The notes beneath the pieces are model-generated. The model ran no database searches and had not been told where the DNA came from. It saw nothing but the letters and a program-made list of their open reading frames with translations. A DNA stretch of 64,000 nt from Streptomyces turgidiscabies Car8 (GTDB lineage Bacteria; Actinomycetota; Actinomycetes; Streptomycetales; Streptomycetaceae), in assembly GCF_000331005.1 (NCBI RefSeq), contig NZ_AEJB01000257.1:1-64000 (forward strand). The letters run 5' to 3'. The position numbers were made by a program, and so were the translations under genes. Shown piece after piece: positions 1 to 23,397 of this stretch; position 1 is the stretch's first letter, and each line of letters begins with the position of its first letter.

Positions 1-1
1 C

Positions 2-15325
<15,324 letters not shown>

Positions 15326-15485
15326 GGCATGGCCCGTACAGCTCCGCGGCAACTCCCGTACCCAGTACCCCTGTACGCACCGCCCCCCGGTACTCGGTGA
15401 CCCGGCACCCGGGGACCCGGTACCGCCCGATGACCCAGTACCCGGTGGGCCCCGCCCCCCACTGCCGCTCCGCCAGGAGGACGTC
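15326..15485. other. Intergenic spacer with degenerate CCCGGTACC-type repeats
   Basis: The spacer between the giant gene and the lectin gene carries many close variants of ACCCGGTACCC / CCCAGTACCC (about 15356-15450). It ends in a strong ribosome-binding site, AGGAGG, a few bases before the ATG at 15486. No small ORF was convincing. The repeats may be a slippage product or a recombination/regulatory tract. Confidence 0.5.
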
Positions 15486-16769
15486 ATGACCGCCGCACAG
15501 AACGCCCCCCAAGGGCGGTCCGCAGCCGCCGAGCCGGACTCCGGTGCCGCCGCCTCGGCGCCGGACCCGACCGCAACCGCGCCCGCCCCCACGGCCGTTG
15601 CCCCGCCGGTGGCCGAACCGACAGCCACAGCCGCGCCCTCCCCGGACCCGAATCCGCAGCCGCAGCCGCAGCCGGAGTCGCAGCCGGACCCCGAGGCCGA
15701 ACCGGACCCCGAGTCGCAGCCGGAGGGCGAGGCTCGACAGCCCGAGCCCGAGCCGGAGGCTGCGGCGCGGGCCCAGTCGGAGGGCGGGAGCCCGGCCGGT
15801 GACGGTGCCGCCGCTGCCGCGACCGTGCCCGATGTGGTCACCCTGGGCGACGACTCCGACGGAGGTGCCACCGCCGCCGCGCAGGACGGCCACCCCGGCC
15901 GCCCGTCCCGGGCCATCCTGGCCGCCGCGGCCATCGCGGGCGCGCTCCTGGTGTCGGTGCCGTTCCTGATCAGCGCCCGCAACGACGACACCCCGACCCG
16001 TACCGCCGCCGGGGGCAGCACGGCGGACACCGTACTGAGCGACTCGCTGGACGGTGCGGCTCCCGGTGCCTTCGAGTCGGCCGACCCGAAGCCGGACGCG
16101 GGCAGGGCGACGCCCTCCAAGTCGCCGTCGAAGGCGCCCGCGAAGGCCCCCGCCGGCACCGGGGGCAAGGGCTCCGCGGGCGGCGCGGCCCCGGGCGCCG
16201 GCGCCGGCGCTGCCGCGAACTCGGGCGGCAAGAGCCAGGGCGCGGGCTCCAACACGTCCCAGAACTCCTCCGGTTCGAAGAGCGGCAGTTCGGGATCCGG
16301 CACGAAGAGCACGACCAGCGGCGGCGGTTCGAGCAACAGCGGCGGCAGCAGCGACACCAAGCCCGCCCCGGCTCCTGTCGTCGTCCCCGGCGCGATCATC
16401 TTCAGCCACGCGTCCAACAAGTGCATCGACGTCGTCGGCGACAAGGGCAAGGACGGCGCCCCGCTGGAGATCTGGACGTGCAACGGCAAGGCCCAGCAGA
16501 AGTGGGTGTTCAAGTCGGACGGCACCGTGCGTGCCATGGGCCTGTGCATGGACGTCGCCTGGGGCTCGAGCGCGGACGGCGCGGTCATCCAACTGGCCAA
16601 GTGCAGCGGCAACCCGGCCCAGAAGTTCATCCTCGCCGGGCCCAACGACCTGGTGAATCCACAGGCCAACAAGTGCGTCGACGTCAAGGACCAGAAGACG
16701 GGCAACGGCACCCGGCTCCAGCTGTGGACGTGCAACGGCCAGCCCAACCAGAAATGGACCGCACGCTGA
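15486..16769 (+). CDS. Membrane-anchored ricin-type beta-trefoil lectin protein
   Basis: The protein has 427 residues starting at ATG 15486, chosen over the in-frame upstream ATG at 15255 because AGGAGG lies just before it and the longer start would overlap the giant gene. Residues about 1-135 are Pro/Glu/Ala-rich and acidic. One transmembrane helix follows at about 140-160 (AILAAAAIAGALLVSVPFLI), then a Ser/Gly/Lys linker. A C-terminal ricin-B domain (about 300-427) has cysteine pairs and QKW motifs (QQKW, AQKF, NQKW). Expected topology is N-in/C-out, displaying a carbohydrate-binding domain at the cell surface. It lies 160 bp after the giant gene on the same strand. No catalytic domain is fused, so binding or adhesion is the likely role. 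Confidence 0.85.
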   Translation: MTAAQNAPQGRSAAAEPDSGAAASAPDPTATAPAPTAVAPPVAEPTATAAPSPDPNPQPQPQPESQPDPEAEPDPESQPEGEARQPEPEPEAAARAQSEGGSPAGDGAAAAATVPDVVTLGDDSDGGATAAAQDGHPGRPSRAILAAAAIAGALLVSVPFLISARNDDTPTRTAAGGSTADTVLSDSLDGAAPGAFESADPKPDAGRATPSKSPSKAPAKAPAGTGGKGSAGGAAPGAGAGAAANSGGKSQGAGSNTSQNSSGSKSGSSGSGTKSTTSGGGSSNSGGSSDTKPAPAPVVVPGAIIFSHASNKCIDVVGDKGKDGAPLEIWTCNGKAQQKWVFKSDGTVRAMGLCMDVAWGSSADGAVIQLAKCSGNPAQKFILAGPNDLVNPQANKCVDVKDQKTGNGTRLQLWTCNGQPNQKWTAR

Positions 16770-17044
16770 CCGATTCGCTGTTTTTTCGCTGTGTGTGGGC
16801 GATATCTCGTCCGGCCGGGTGACCGACGAAGATCACCAGGTCAGGACGTCGGACCCGGCGTCGGAGCCGCCGCCGTGTCCCCCGTACAGCGCTCCCACCA
16901 GGCAGGCGCACTGGCGCGAGCCTAGTCTCGTACTAAAATTTCCGGCTTGTTACGGAACGGAGCTGGAGCCGGACAACCCCAGGCAGACCTGCGGGCCCTC
17001 GCCAGCGCCCCGGAGGTCTCCGGGAACGAGACGCGAGGACCCTG

Positions 17045-20000
17045 ATGGCAGCCCTGCACGAGAGCAGTGCTCTCGGTCTGCTCGAGGACGAGATCCGCGA
17101 GCGGTTCGGCGACACAGCACGTTTCTCCGCGGGGCCCGCCGCCTCGCCGCGCACCCTCGTCGACGTGTTCGACGCCACCGTACGTTCGTACCCGAACGAG
17201 CCCGCCCTCGACGACGGCACCACCGCGCTCACCTACCGGGCGCTGGCCGTCGAGGTCGAGGCCGTACGGCGCCGGCTGAGCGCCGCCGGAGTCGGTCTCG
17301 GGGACCGTGTCGGGGTCCGGGTGCCGTCCGGCACCAACGAGCTGTACGTCGCCGTCCTGGCCGTGCTCGCCGCCGGTGCCGCCTACGTTCCGGTGGACGC
17401 CGAGGACCCGGACGAGCGGGCCGAGCTGGTGTTCGGCGAGGCCGACGTACGGGCCGTTGTCGGCGCCCGGTACGAGATCACCGTTCCCGGCGCCCGCAGT
17501 GAGCTGCCCGCGCGGCGGCCCGGGGTCGAGAACGACGCCTGGATCATCTTCACCTCCGGCTCCACCGGGAAGCCCAAGGGCGTCGCCGTCAGCCATCGCA
17601 GCGCCGCCGCCTTCGTGGACGCCGAGGCCGCGCTGTTCCTCACCGACGACCCCGTGGGGCCCGGCGACCGGGTCATGGCGGGCCTCTCCGTGGCCTTCGA
17701 CGCCTCCTGCGAGGAGATGTGGCTGGCCTGGCGCTACGGGGCCTGTCTGGTGCCCGTACCGCGCTCCCAGGTCCGTAGCGGCGCCGATCTGGGGCCCTGG
17801 CTGGTCGAGCAGGAGATCTCCGTCGTCTCCACCGTGCCCACGCTGGCCGCGCTGTGGGAGCCCGAGACCCTCAACGACGTACGGCTGCTGATCTTCGGCG
17901 GGGAGGCCTGCCCGCCCGAGCTGGTGCAGCGGCTGGTGACGGAGGGGCGCGAGGTGTGGAACACCTACGGGCCCACCGAGGCCACCGTCGTCGCCTGCGC
18001 CTCCCTGATGACCGGCGAGGAGCCGATCCGGATCGGGCTGCCCCTGAACGGCTGGGAGCTGGCCGTCGTCGACGAGGCCGGGGAGCCCGTCGCCATGGGC
18101 GGCAGCGGCCAGCTGGTCATCGGTGGTGTCGGACTCGCGCGGTATCTCGACGCCGAGAAGGACGCCGAGAAGTACGCGCCGCTCGAATCCCTCGGCTGGG
18201 AGCGCGCCTACCGCAGTGGTGACCTCGTCAAGGCCGAACCCGAGGGGCTGATCTTCCTCGGGCGGGCCGACGAGCAGATCAAGCTGGGCGGGCGCCGGAT
18301 CGAGCTGGGCGAGGTCGACTCGGCGCTCCAGGCACTGCCCGGTGTCGCCGGTGCCGCGGCCGCCGTACGGACCGCCCGCAGCGGCAACCAGCTGCTCGTC
18401 GGCTATGTCGTGACGCAGGACGGCTGGGACCAGGCGGCGGCCGTGGAGCGGCTGCGGGCCGAGCTGCCCGCCGCCCTGGTGCCGCTGCTCGCGCCGGTCG
18501 CCGACCTGCCGACGCGCACCTCCGGCAAGGTCGACCGCAACGCCCTGCCCTGGCCGCTGGAGGGTATGGAGACCGGCCCCGCCGCCCAGCTGTACGGCAC
18601 CGAGGCCTGGGTCGCCGAGCAGTGGAGCGAGGTCCTCGGCATCCCCGTGGGCAGCGCGGACGACGACTTCTTCGCGATCGGCGGCAGCAGTCTCGGCGCC
18701 GCCCAGCTGACCACACGCCTGCGGACGCGCTACCCGAGCGCGGCCGTCCTCGACATCTACCAGCAGCCCGTGCTGCGCAAGCTCGCCCGGCACCTGGAGG
18801 AGTCCGCGCAGGACGACACCAGCGGACGGGTCATCGCGCCGGTCCCCCTGCGCGCCAAGGCCGTACAGCTGCTGCTCCTCGTCCCGCTGTTCACGCTGAT
18901 GGGGCTCCGGTGGGCGGTCGCGCTGGCCGCCGCCGGGAACGTCCTGCACTGGTTCGGGGCGTATCCGTGGGCGCCGGCGACCTCGTGGTGGGCGGTGGCC
19001 GTCGGCGCCGCCGTGCTGTTCTCCCCGCCCGGGCGGCTCGCGCTGGCGGCCGGTGGGGCGCGGCTGCTGCTGCGCGGTGTGAAGCCCGGGCGGTATCCGC
19101 GCGGTGGCAGTGTGCATCTGCGGCTGTGGACCGCCGAGCGACTCGCCGAGTTCAGCGGGGCGACCTCGCTGACCGGTGCGTGGCTGGAGCGGTACGCGCG
19201 GGCGCTGGGCGGCAAGGTCGGCGCCGACGTCGATCTCCACTCGCTGCCTCCGGTCACCGGCATGCTCAAGCTGGGGCGCGGTGCGGCCGTCGAGTCCGAG
19301 GTCGACCTGTCGGGGCACTGGCTCGACGGGGACCGGCTGGAGATCGGGCAGGTCAAGGTGGGTGCCGGCGCTGTCGTCGGGACGCGCAGCCTGCTCTTCC
19401 CTGGGGCGCGGGTCGGCAAGCGGGCCGAGGTGGCGCCGGGTTCGGCGGTCGTCGGGACGGTGCCGACCGGGCAGCGCTGGGCCGGGGCGCCGGCCGTCAA
19501 GCTCGGCAAGGCCAAGCGGAACTGGCCCAAGGAGCGTCCGCAGCGCGGGCGCGCCTGGCGGGCCATGTACGGCATCACCGGGTTCGCGCTCACCGCGCTG
19601 CCGGTACTGGCGGGCGCGGTCGCGCTGCTGGTCACGGGCCTGTTCGTCGACCCGGACGCCGGGCTCAGGACCGCTCTGCGGGGCATCGCGCTCGCGCTGG
19701 TGCCGGCCACACTGGCGTTCGGTCTCGCGTACGCGCTGATGCTGCTGATCGCCGTACGGCTGCTGAGTCTGGGTCTGCGCGAGGGTACGCATCCCACGCA
19801 CAGCCGGATCGGCTGGCAGGCCTGGACGGTCACCCAGCTCATGGACCGCTCCCGCGAGACGCTGTTCCCGCTGTACGCCGGGCTGATCACGCCGGTGTGG
19901 CTGCGGCTGCTGGGGATGCGGATCGGGCGTGGCGCCGAGGTGTCGACCGTGCTGGCGCTGCCGAGCCTGACGACCGTCGGCGAGGGCGCCTTCCTGGCCG

Positions 20001-20920
20001 ACGACACACTGACCGCGCCGTACGAGCTCGGCGGTGGCTGGCTGCGGATCGGGCGGGCCGAGATCGGGCGGCGGGCCTTCCTGGGCAACTCCGGGATGAC
20101 CGCGCCGGGCCGGTCGGTGCCCGACGGTGGCCTGGTCGGGGTCCTCTCGGCCACCCCGAAGAAGGCCAAGAAGGGCAGCTCCTACCTGGGCCTGCCGCCC
20201 ATGAAGCTGCCCCGGTCGGCGAGCGGCGGCGACCAGAGCCGTACGTACGATCCCCCGGCGCGTCTGCTGTGGGCGCGGGCGCTGGTGGAGCTGTTCCGGA
20301 TCGTGCCGGTGTTCTGCTCGGCGGGGCTCGCGGTGCTGACGGTGGCCGCGTTCAGTGTGCTGGGGGGATGGTTCTGGCTGGTGGGCGGGCTGGTCCTGCT
20401 CGCTGTCGGGGCGCTCGCGTGCCTCCTGTCCATCGTCGCCAAGTGGGTGCTCGTGGGGCGCCACCGCGCCGGTGAGCATCCGCTGTGGAGCGGGTTCGTG
20501 TGGCGCAACGAGCTGGCGGACACCTTCGTCGAGGTCGTCGCCGTGCCGTGGCTGGCGGGTTCCGTGCCTGGTACGCCCGTGCTGTCGGCGTGGCTGCGGG
20601 GGCTCGGCGCGCACATCGGAAAGGGGGTCTGGGTGGAGAGCTACTGGCTGCCCGAGACCGACCTGGTGACCCTGGAGGACGCGGCCACCGTGAACCGCGG
20701 ATGCGTGCTCCAGACACACCTCTTCCACGACCGGATCTTGCGGACGGATACTGTGGTCCTCCGTGAGGGCGCGACGCTGGGTCCTGGCGGGATCGTCCTG
20801 CCCGGCTCAACGGTCGGGGCCCGGTCCACTCTGGGTCCCGCGTCGCTGGTCATGGCGGCGGAGTCCGTTCCCGACGACACCCGCTGGCTGGGCAACCCGA
20901 TCGAGTCATGGCGTTCCTGA
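17045..20920 (+). CDS. Pls/PosA-family NRPS-like protein: A-PCP plus membrane/left-handed-helix terminal region
   Basis: The protein has 1291 residues. The adenylation domain (about 1-500) has FTSGSTGKPKG (about 169), NTYGPTEATV, YRSGDLVK, GRADEQIKLGGRRIELGE and RTSGKVDRNALPW (about 490). A carrier domain follows with DDFFAIGGSSLG; the pantetheinylated Ser is about 549. After residue 600, membrane helices alternate with three hexapeptide-rich segments (about 744-821, 957-1050, 1192-1290). This matches the terminal domain of unknown function in Pls/PosA-type synthetases such as poly-lysine synthetase. There is no condensation or thioesterase domain, as expected for that family. The substrate cannot be read by eye. 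The start has GAGGA upstream. The next gene is 93 bp downstream on the same strand. Confidence 0.9.
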   Translation: MAALHESSALGLLEDEIRERFGDTARFSAGPAASPRTLVDVFDATVRSYPNEPALDDGTTALTYRALAVEVEAVRRRLSAAGVGLGDRVGVRVPSGTNELYVAVLAVLAAGAAYVPVDAEDPDERAELVFGEADVRAVVGARYEITVPGARSELPARRPGVENDAWIIFTSGSTGKPKGVAVSHRSAAAFVDAEAALFLTDDPVGPGDRVMAGLSVAFDASCEEMWLAWRYGACLVPVPRSQVRSGADLGPWLVEQEISVVSTVPTLAALWEPETLNDVRLLIFGGEACPPELVQRLVTEGREVWNTYGPTEATVVACASLMTGEEPIRIGLPLNGWELAVVDEAGEPVAMGGSGQLVIGGVGLARYLDAEKDAEKYAPLESLGWERAYRSGDLVKAEPEGLIFLGRADEQIKLGGRRIELGEVDSALQALPGVAGAAAAVRTARSGNQLLVGYVVTQDGWDQAAAVERLRAELPAALVPLLAPVADLPTRTSGKVDRNALPWPLEGMETGPAAQLYGTEAWVAEQWSEVLGIPVGSADDDFFAIGGSSLGAAQLTTRLRTRYPSAAVLDIYQQPVLRKLARHLEESAQDDTSGRVIAPVPLRAKAVQLLLLVPLFTLMGLRWAVALAAAGNVLHWFGAYPWAPATSWWAVAVGAAVLFSPPGRLALAAGGARLLLRGVKPGRYPRGGSVHLRLWTAERLAEFSGATSLTGAWLERYARALGGKVGADVDLHSLPPVTGMLKLGRGAAVESEVDLSGHWLDGDRLEIGQVKVGAGAVVGTRSLLFPGARVGKRAEVAPGSAVVGTVPTGQRWAGAPAVKLGKAKRNWPKERPQRGRAWRAMYGITGFALTALPVLAGAVALLVTGLFVDPDAGLRTALRGIALALVPATLAFGLAYALMLLIAVRLLSLGLREGTHPTHSRIGWQAWTVTQLMDRSRETLFPLYAGLITPVWLRLLGMRIGRGAEVSTVLALPSLTTVGEGAFLADDTLTAPYELGGGWLRIGRAEIGRRAFLGNSGMTAPGRSVPDGGLVGVLSATPKKAKKGSSYLGLPPMKLPRSASGGDQSRTYDPPARLLWARALVELFRIVPVFCSAGLAVLTVAAFSVLGGWFWLVGGLVLLAVGALACLLSIVAKWVLVGRHRAGEHPLWSGFVWRNELADTFVEVVAVPWLAGSVPGTPVLSAWLRGLGAHIGKGVWVESYWLPETDLVTLEDAATVNRGCVLQTHLFHDRILRTDTVVLREGATLGPGGIVLPGSTVGARSTLGPASLVMAAESVPDDTRWLGNPIESWRS

Positions 20921-21013
20921 AAGCGGTGGGCGCGGCTCGTCCGGGTACCCGGAGCGGGGGTGGGTTCATCTCCGGCACCACGTTCGAGCACATCGCAGGG
21001 AGCAGACTCAGCA

Positions 21014-22408
21014 GTGAGCGTTCAGCAGACAGTGGGTTCGGACCCGTACTTTCCGGCGAACGGTGACGCCCGTTACCGGGTGCACCGGTACGAACTCGCG
21101 CTGGACTACCGCCCCGGCCCCAACCGGCTCGCGGGCACGGCCCGTATCAACGCCATAGCGGGCCGGTCACCGCTCGCCGAATTCCAGCTGAACCTGGGCG
21201 ACTTCAAGATCGGCCGGGTACGGGTGGACGGCAAGGCCGCCCACTACACGCACCGGGGCGGCCGGCTGCGCATCCGCCCCGCGAAGCCGCTGCGGACCGG
21301 GGCCGCGTTCACCGTCGAGGTGCACTGGGCGGGCAATCCCAAGCCGGTGAACAGCCCCTGGGGCGAGATCGGCTGGGAGGAGCTGGAGGACGGGGCGCTG
21401 GTGGCGAGCCAGCCGGTGGGGGCTCCCTCCTGGTACCCGTGCAACGACCGGCCCGCCGACAAGGCGTCCTACCAGATCTCGATCACCACACCCTCGGCGT
21501 ACTCGGTGGTGGCGGGCGGACGGCTGCTGACCCGGACGACCAGGGCATCCACCACTACCTGGGTGTACGAGCAGTCCGCGCCGACCTCGAGCTATCTCGT
21601 CGGGCTGTCCATCGGGAAGTACCAGACCGTGCTGCTAGGTGACCCGGGGCTGGGCGGTGTGCCCCAACACGGGCATATTCCGGCCGAGTTGCTTCCCGAG
21701 TTCTCCCGGGACTTCGCGCGCCAGCCCGCCATGATGGAGCTGTTCCAGGAGCTGTTCGGGCCGTATCCGTTCGGCGAGTACGCGGTCGTGGTGACCGAGG
21801 AGGAACTCGATGTGCCCGTCGAGGCACAGGGGTTGTCGCTGTTCGGCGCCAACCATGTGGACGGGGCCCGGAGTTCGGAACGGCTCGTCGCACACGAGCT
21901 GGCCCACCAGTGGTTCGGCAACAGTGTGTCCATCGCGGACTGGCGGCACATCTGGCTGAACGAGGGGTTCGCCAAGTACGCGGAGTGGTTGTGGTCGGAG
22001 CGGTCGGGTGGGCGCAGCGCGCAGCAACTCGCCGCGGTGGCCCACCGGTTGCTGGCCGGGCGGCCACAGGATCTGCGGCTCGCGGATCCCGGGCGGAAGT
22101 TGATGTTCGACGACCGGTTGTATCAGCGGGGTGGGCTCACCGTGCATGCGGTGCGGTGTGCTTTGGGGGACGAGGCGTTCTTCCGGATGTTGCGGGGGTG
22201 GGCGGGGCTGCATCGGGGTGGGTCGGTGAGTACGGCTACGTTCACGGCGTATGTGGCTCGGTTCGCTGCGGAGCCGTTGGACGAGTTGTTTGCCGCGTGG
22301 CTTCATGAAGGTGCGTTGCCCGCGTTGCCCTCGCAGGGGGCGTCGGCGGCGGGGGGAGGGCCGCGGGTGCCAGCGCGGCCCTCTTATCCGCCGTCTTCCA
22401 GTGCGTAG
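21014..22408 (+). CDS. M1-family metallopeptidase (short aminopeptidase N-like)
   Basis: The protein has 464 residues from GTG 21014, preceded by AGGGAG about 11 bases upstream; longer in-frame starts lack this. The N-terminal beta domain is followed by the gluzincin core: HELAH at residues 294-298, third zinc ligand Glu at 317 in WLNEGF, and EAQGLSLFG in place of the usual GAMEN exopeptidase motif. The length is about half that of classic aminopeptidase N, since the C-terminal helical domain is absent. It reads as a cytoplasmic peptidase, with no signal peptide seen. It probably shares a transcript with the NRPS-like gene and converges on the amidase gene at the end of the injection-system locus. 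Confidence 0.88.
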   Translation: MSVQQTVGSDPYFPANGDARYRVHRYELALDYRPGPNRLAGTARINAIAGRSPLAEFQLNLGDFKIGRVRVDGKAAHYTHRGGRLRIRPAKPLRTGAAFTVEVHWAGNPKPVNSPWGEIGWEELEDGALVASQPVGAPSWYPCNDRPADKASYQISITTPSAYSVVAGGRLLTRTTRASTTTWVYEQSAPTSSYLVGLSIGKYQTVLLGDPGLGGVPQHGHIPAELLPEFSRDFARQPAMMELFQELFGPYPFGEYAVVVTEEELDVPVEAQGLSLFGANHVDGARSSERLVAHELAHQWFGNSVSIADWRHIWLNEGFAKYAEWLWSERSGGRSAQQLAAVAHRLLAGRPQDLRLADPGRKLMFDDRLYQRGGLTVHAVRCALGDEAFFRMLRGWAGLHRGGSVSTATFTAYVARFAAEPLDELFAAWLHEGALPALPSQGASAAGGGPRVPARPSYPPSSSA

Positions 22409-22419
22409 GGGGGTCCGTG

Positions 22420-22505
22420 CGGGTGCGTTGTGGCTGGTCGCGCACACGCGGCGGAGCCGCACAACGTCACAGCCCCGCGCCCCTATCGGGCGCGACACCT
22501 CACCG
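22420..22505. repeat. Divergent copy of the streptomycete interspersed palindromic repeat; likely bidirectional terminator
   Basis: The 107-bp gap between the convergent peptidase and amidase genes contains GTGCGTTGTGGCTGG, a GCGGCGGAGCCGC hairpin and CCGCGCCCCTATCGGGCGCG. These words resemble the repeat array at 58171-58481 but the arrangement is altered. The position between two convergent stops suits a terminator. Confidence 0.6.
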
Positions 22506-22515
22506 TGTCTGAAAA

Positions 22516-23397
22516 TCAGCTGGCCGGCACCTTTAGTTTGTCCCAGCTTGTTTTGCCTGGGATTCCGTCGGCGTCCTTGCCCTTGTAGTTGAGTTTGTGT
22601 TGCCAGGCCGTGTAGGACTTGCGGTCGGCCTCGGTCCATTCTGGGCCGGGGCCCTTCTCGTAGCGGCCGCAGCCCTCGGCCACCAGGCGCAGGCCCATCG
22701 CGGTGATCAGCGGGGACTTCTGGCCGGCGTGGAAGAAGCCGGCTCCGGGGAACGGCACGTAGGACGGCCTGGGCGGGGTCGGGGTGGGGTCGGGGTCCTT
22801 GCCGCCGCCTGCCAGGCGTTCGCGGATACGGGCCCGCATGCTGTCCATGGTGAAGCCGCGCGGGTCCACCTTGCCGGGCTGCCACTCCTTGTGGCCGATG
22901 ACCGAACGCTCGCTCCAGCCGTGGTGGCGGCAGATCGCGGCGGACACCTTCTCGATGGCCTCCTTCTGCGCCTCGGGCCAGGGGTCCGTGCCGTTGCCGA
23001 GGTTGATGCACTCGAAGCCGTAGAAGTGGCGGTTGCCGTCCGTGTCGGCCTCGTTGTCGACGGGCAGCCTCGACTCGTTGATCACGGCTCTCAGGACGTC
23101 GTTGTCGCCGAGCCCCGCGTGGTTGGCGCGGCCGTTGCCGACGAGGTGGATGTGGCCCTGTTTGTCGATGACACCGTGGCAGAGGGGGCCGGGCAGGTTG
23201 GTGTAGCCGTCGTAGCAGAGGTCGACGGAGGAGTCCGTGCCGGAGGTGACGGTGTGGTGGATCATCACGCCGTTGACCGGGCCCCAGGGGCCTTTCGCGT
23301 TGCGGTTGTGGGTGCGCCAGCTGCGGACCTCGTGGACCGTCAGGCCCTCCGCGCGCAGGATCTCCAGCAGCTTGGACGCGCCGATCGGGTTCGCCAT
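22516..23397 (-). CDS. N-acetylmuramoyl-L-alanine amidase (Amidase_2/PGRP type) of the injection locus
   Basis: The protein has 293 residues. The start ATG at 23397 overlaps the preceding stop by one base (TAATG). The amidase fold shows zinc-site landmarks: GVMIHHTVT near residue 46, GRANHAG, and SVIGHKEW near residue 170 with DPRG following. After a Pro-rich linker, the C-terminal ~60 residues (WTEADRK...WQHKLNYKGKDADGIPG) look like the cell-wall-binding end common in actinophage and streptomycete endolysins. There is no signal peptide, so it would act from the cytosol after lysis, or in the particle. As the last gene of the minus-strand run it could loosen the host wall for particle release or the target wall during injection. 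Confidence 0.88.
   Translation of the reverse strand: MANPIGASKLLEILRAEGLTVHEVRSWRTHNRNAKGPWGPVNGVMIHHTVTSGTDSSVDLCYDGYTNLPGPLCHGVIDKQGHIHLVGNGRANHAGLGDNDVLRAVINESRLPVDNEADTDGNRHFYGFECINLGNGTDPWPEAQKEAIEKVSAAICRHHGWSERSVIGHKEWQPGKVDPRGFTMDSMRARIRERLAGGGKDPDPTPTPPRPSYVPFPGAGFFHAGQKSPLITAMGLRLVAEGCGRYEKGPGPEWTEADRKSYTAWQHKLNYKGKDADGIPGKTSWDKLKVPAS

Noticed and set aside
16922..20728. 1268-codon minus-strand frame opposite the NRPS-like gene
   Set aside because: The plus strand carries all adenylation and carrier motifs; the antisense product is low-complexity.
17045..20920. Multimodular antibiotic NRPS cluster
   Set aside because: There is only one A-PCP unit with no condensation or thioesterase domain and no tailoring genes beside it, which fits a Pls/PosA-type single enzyme.
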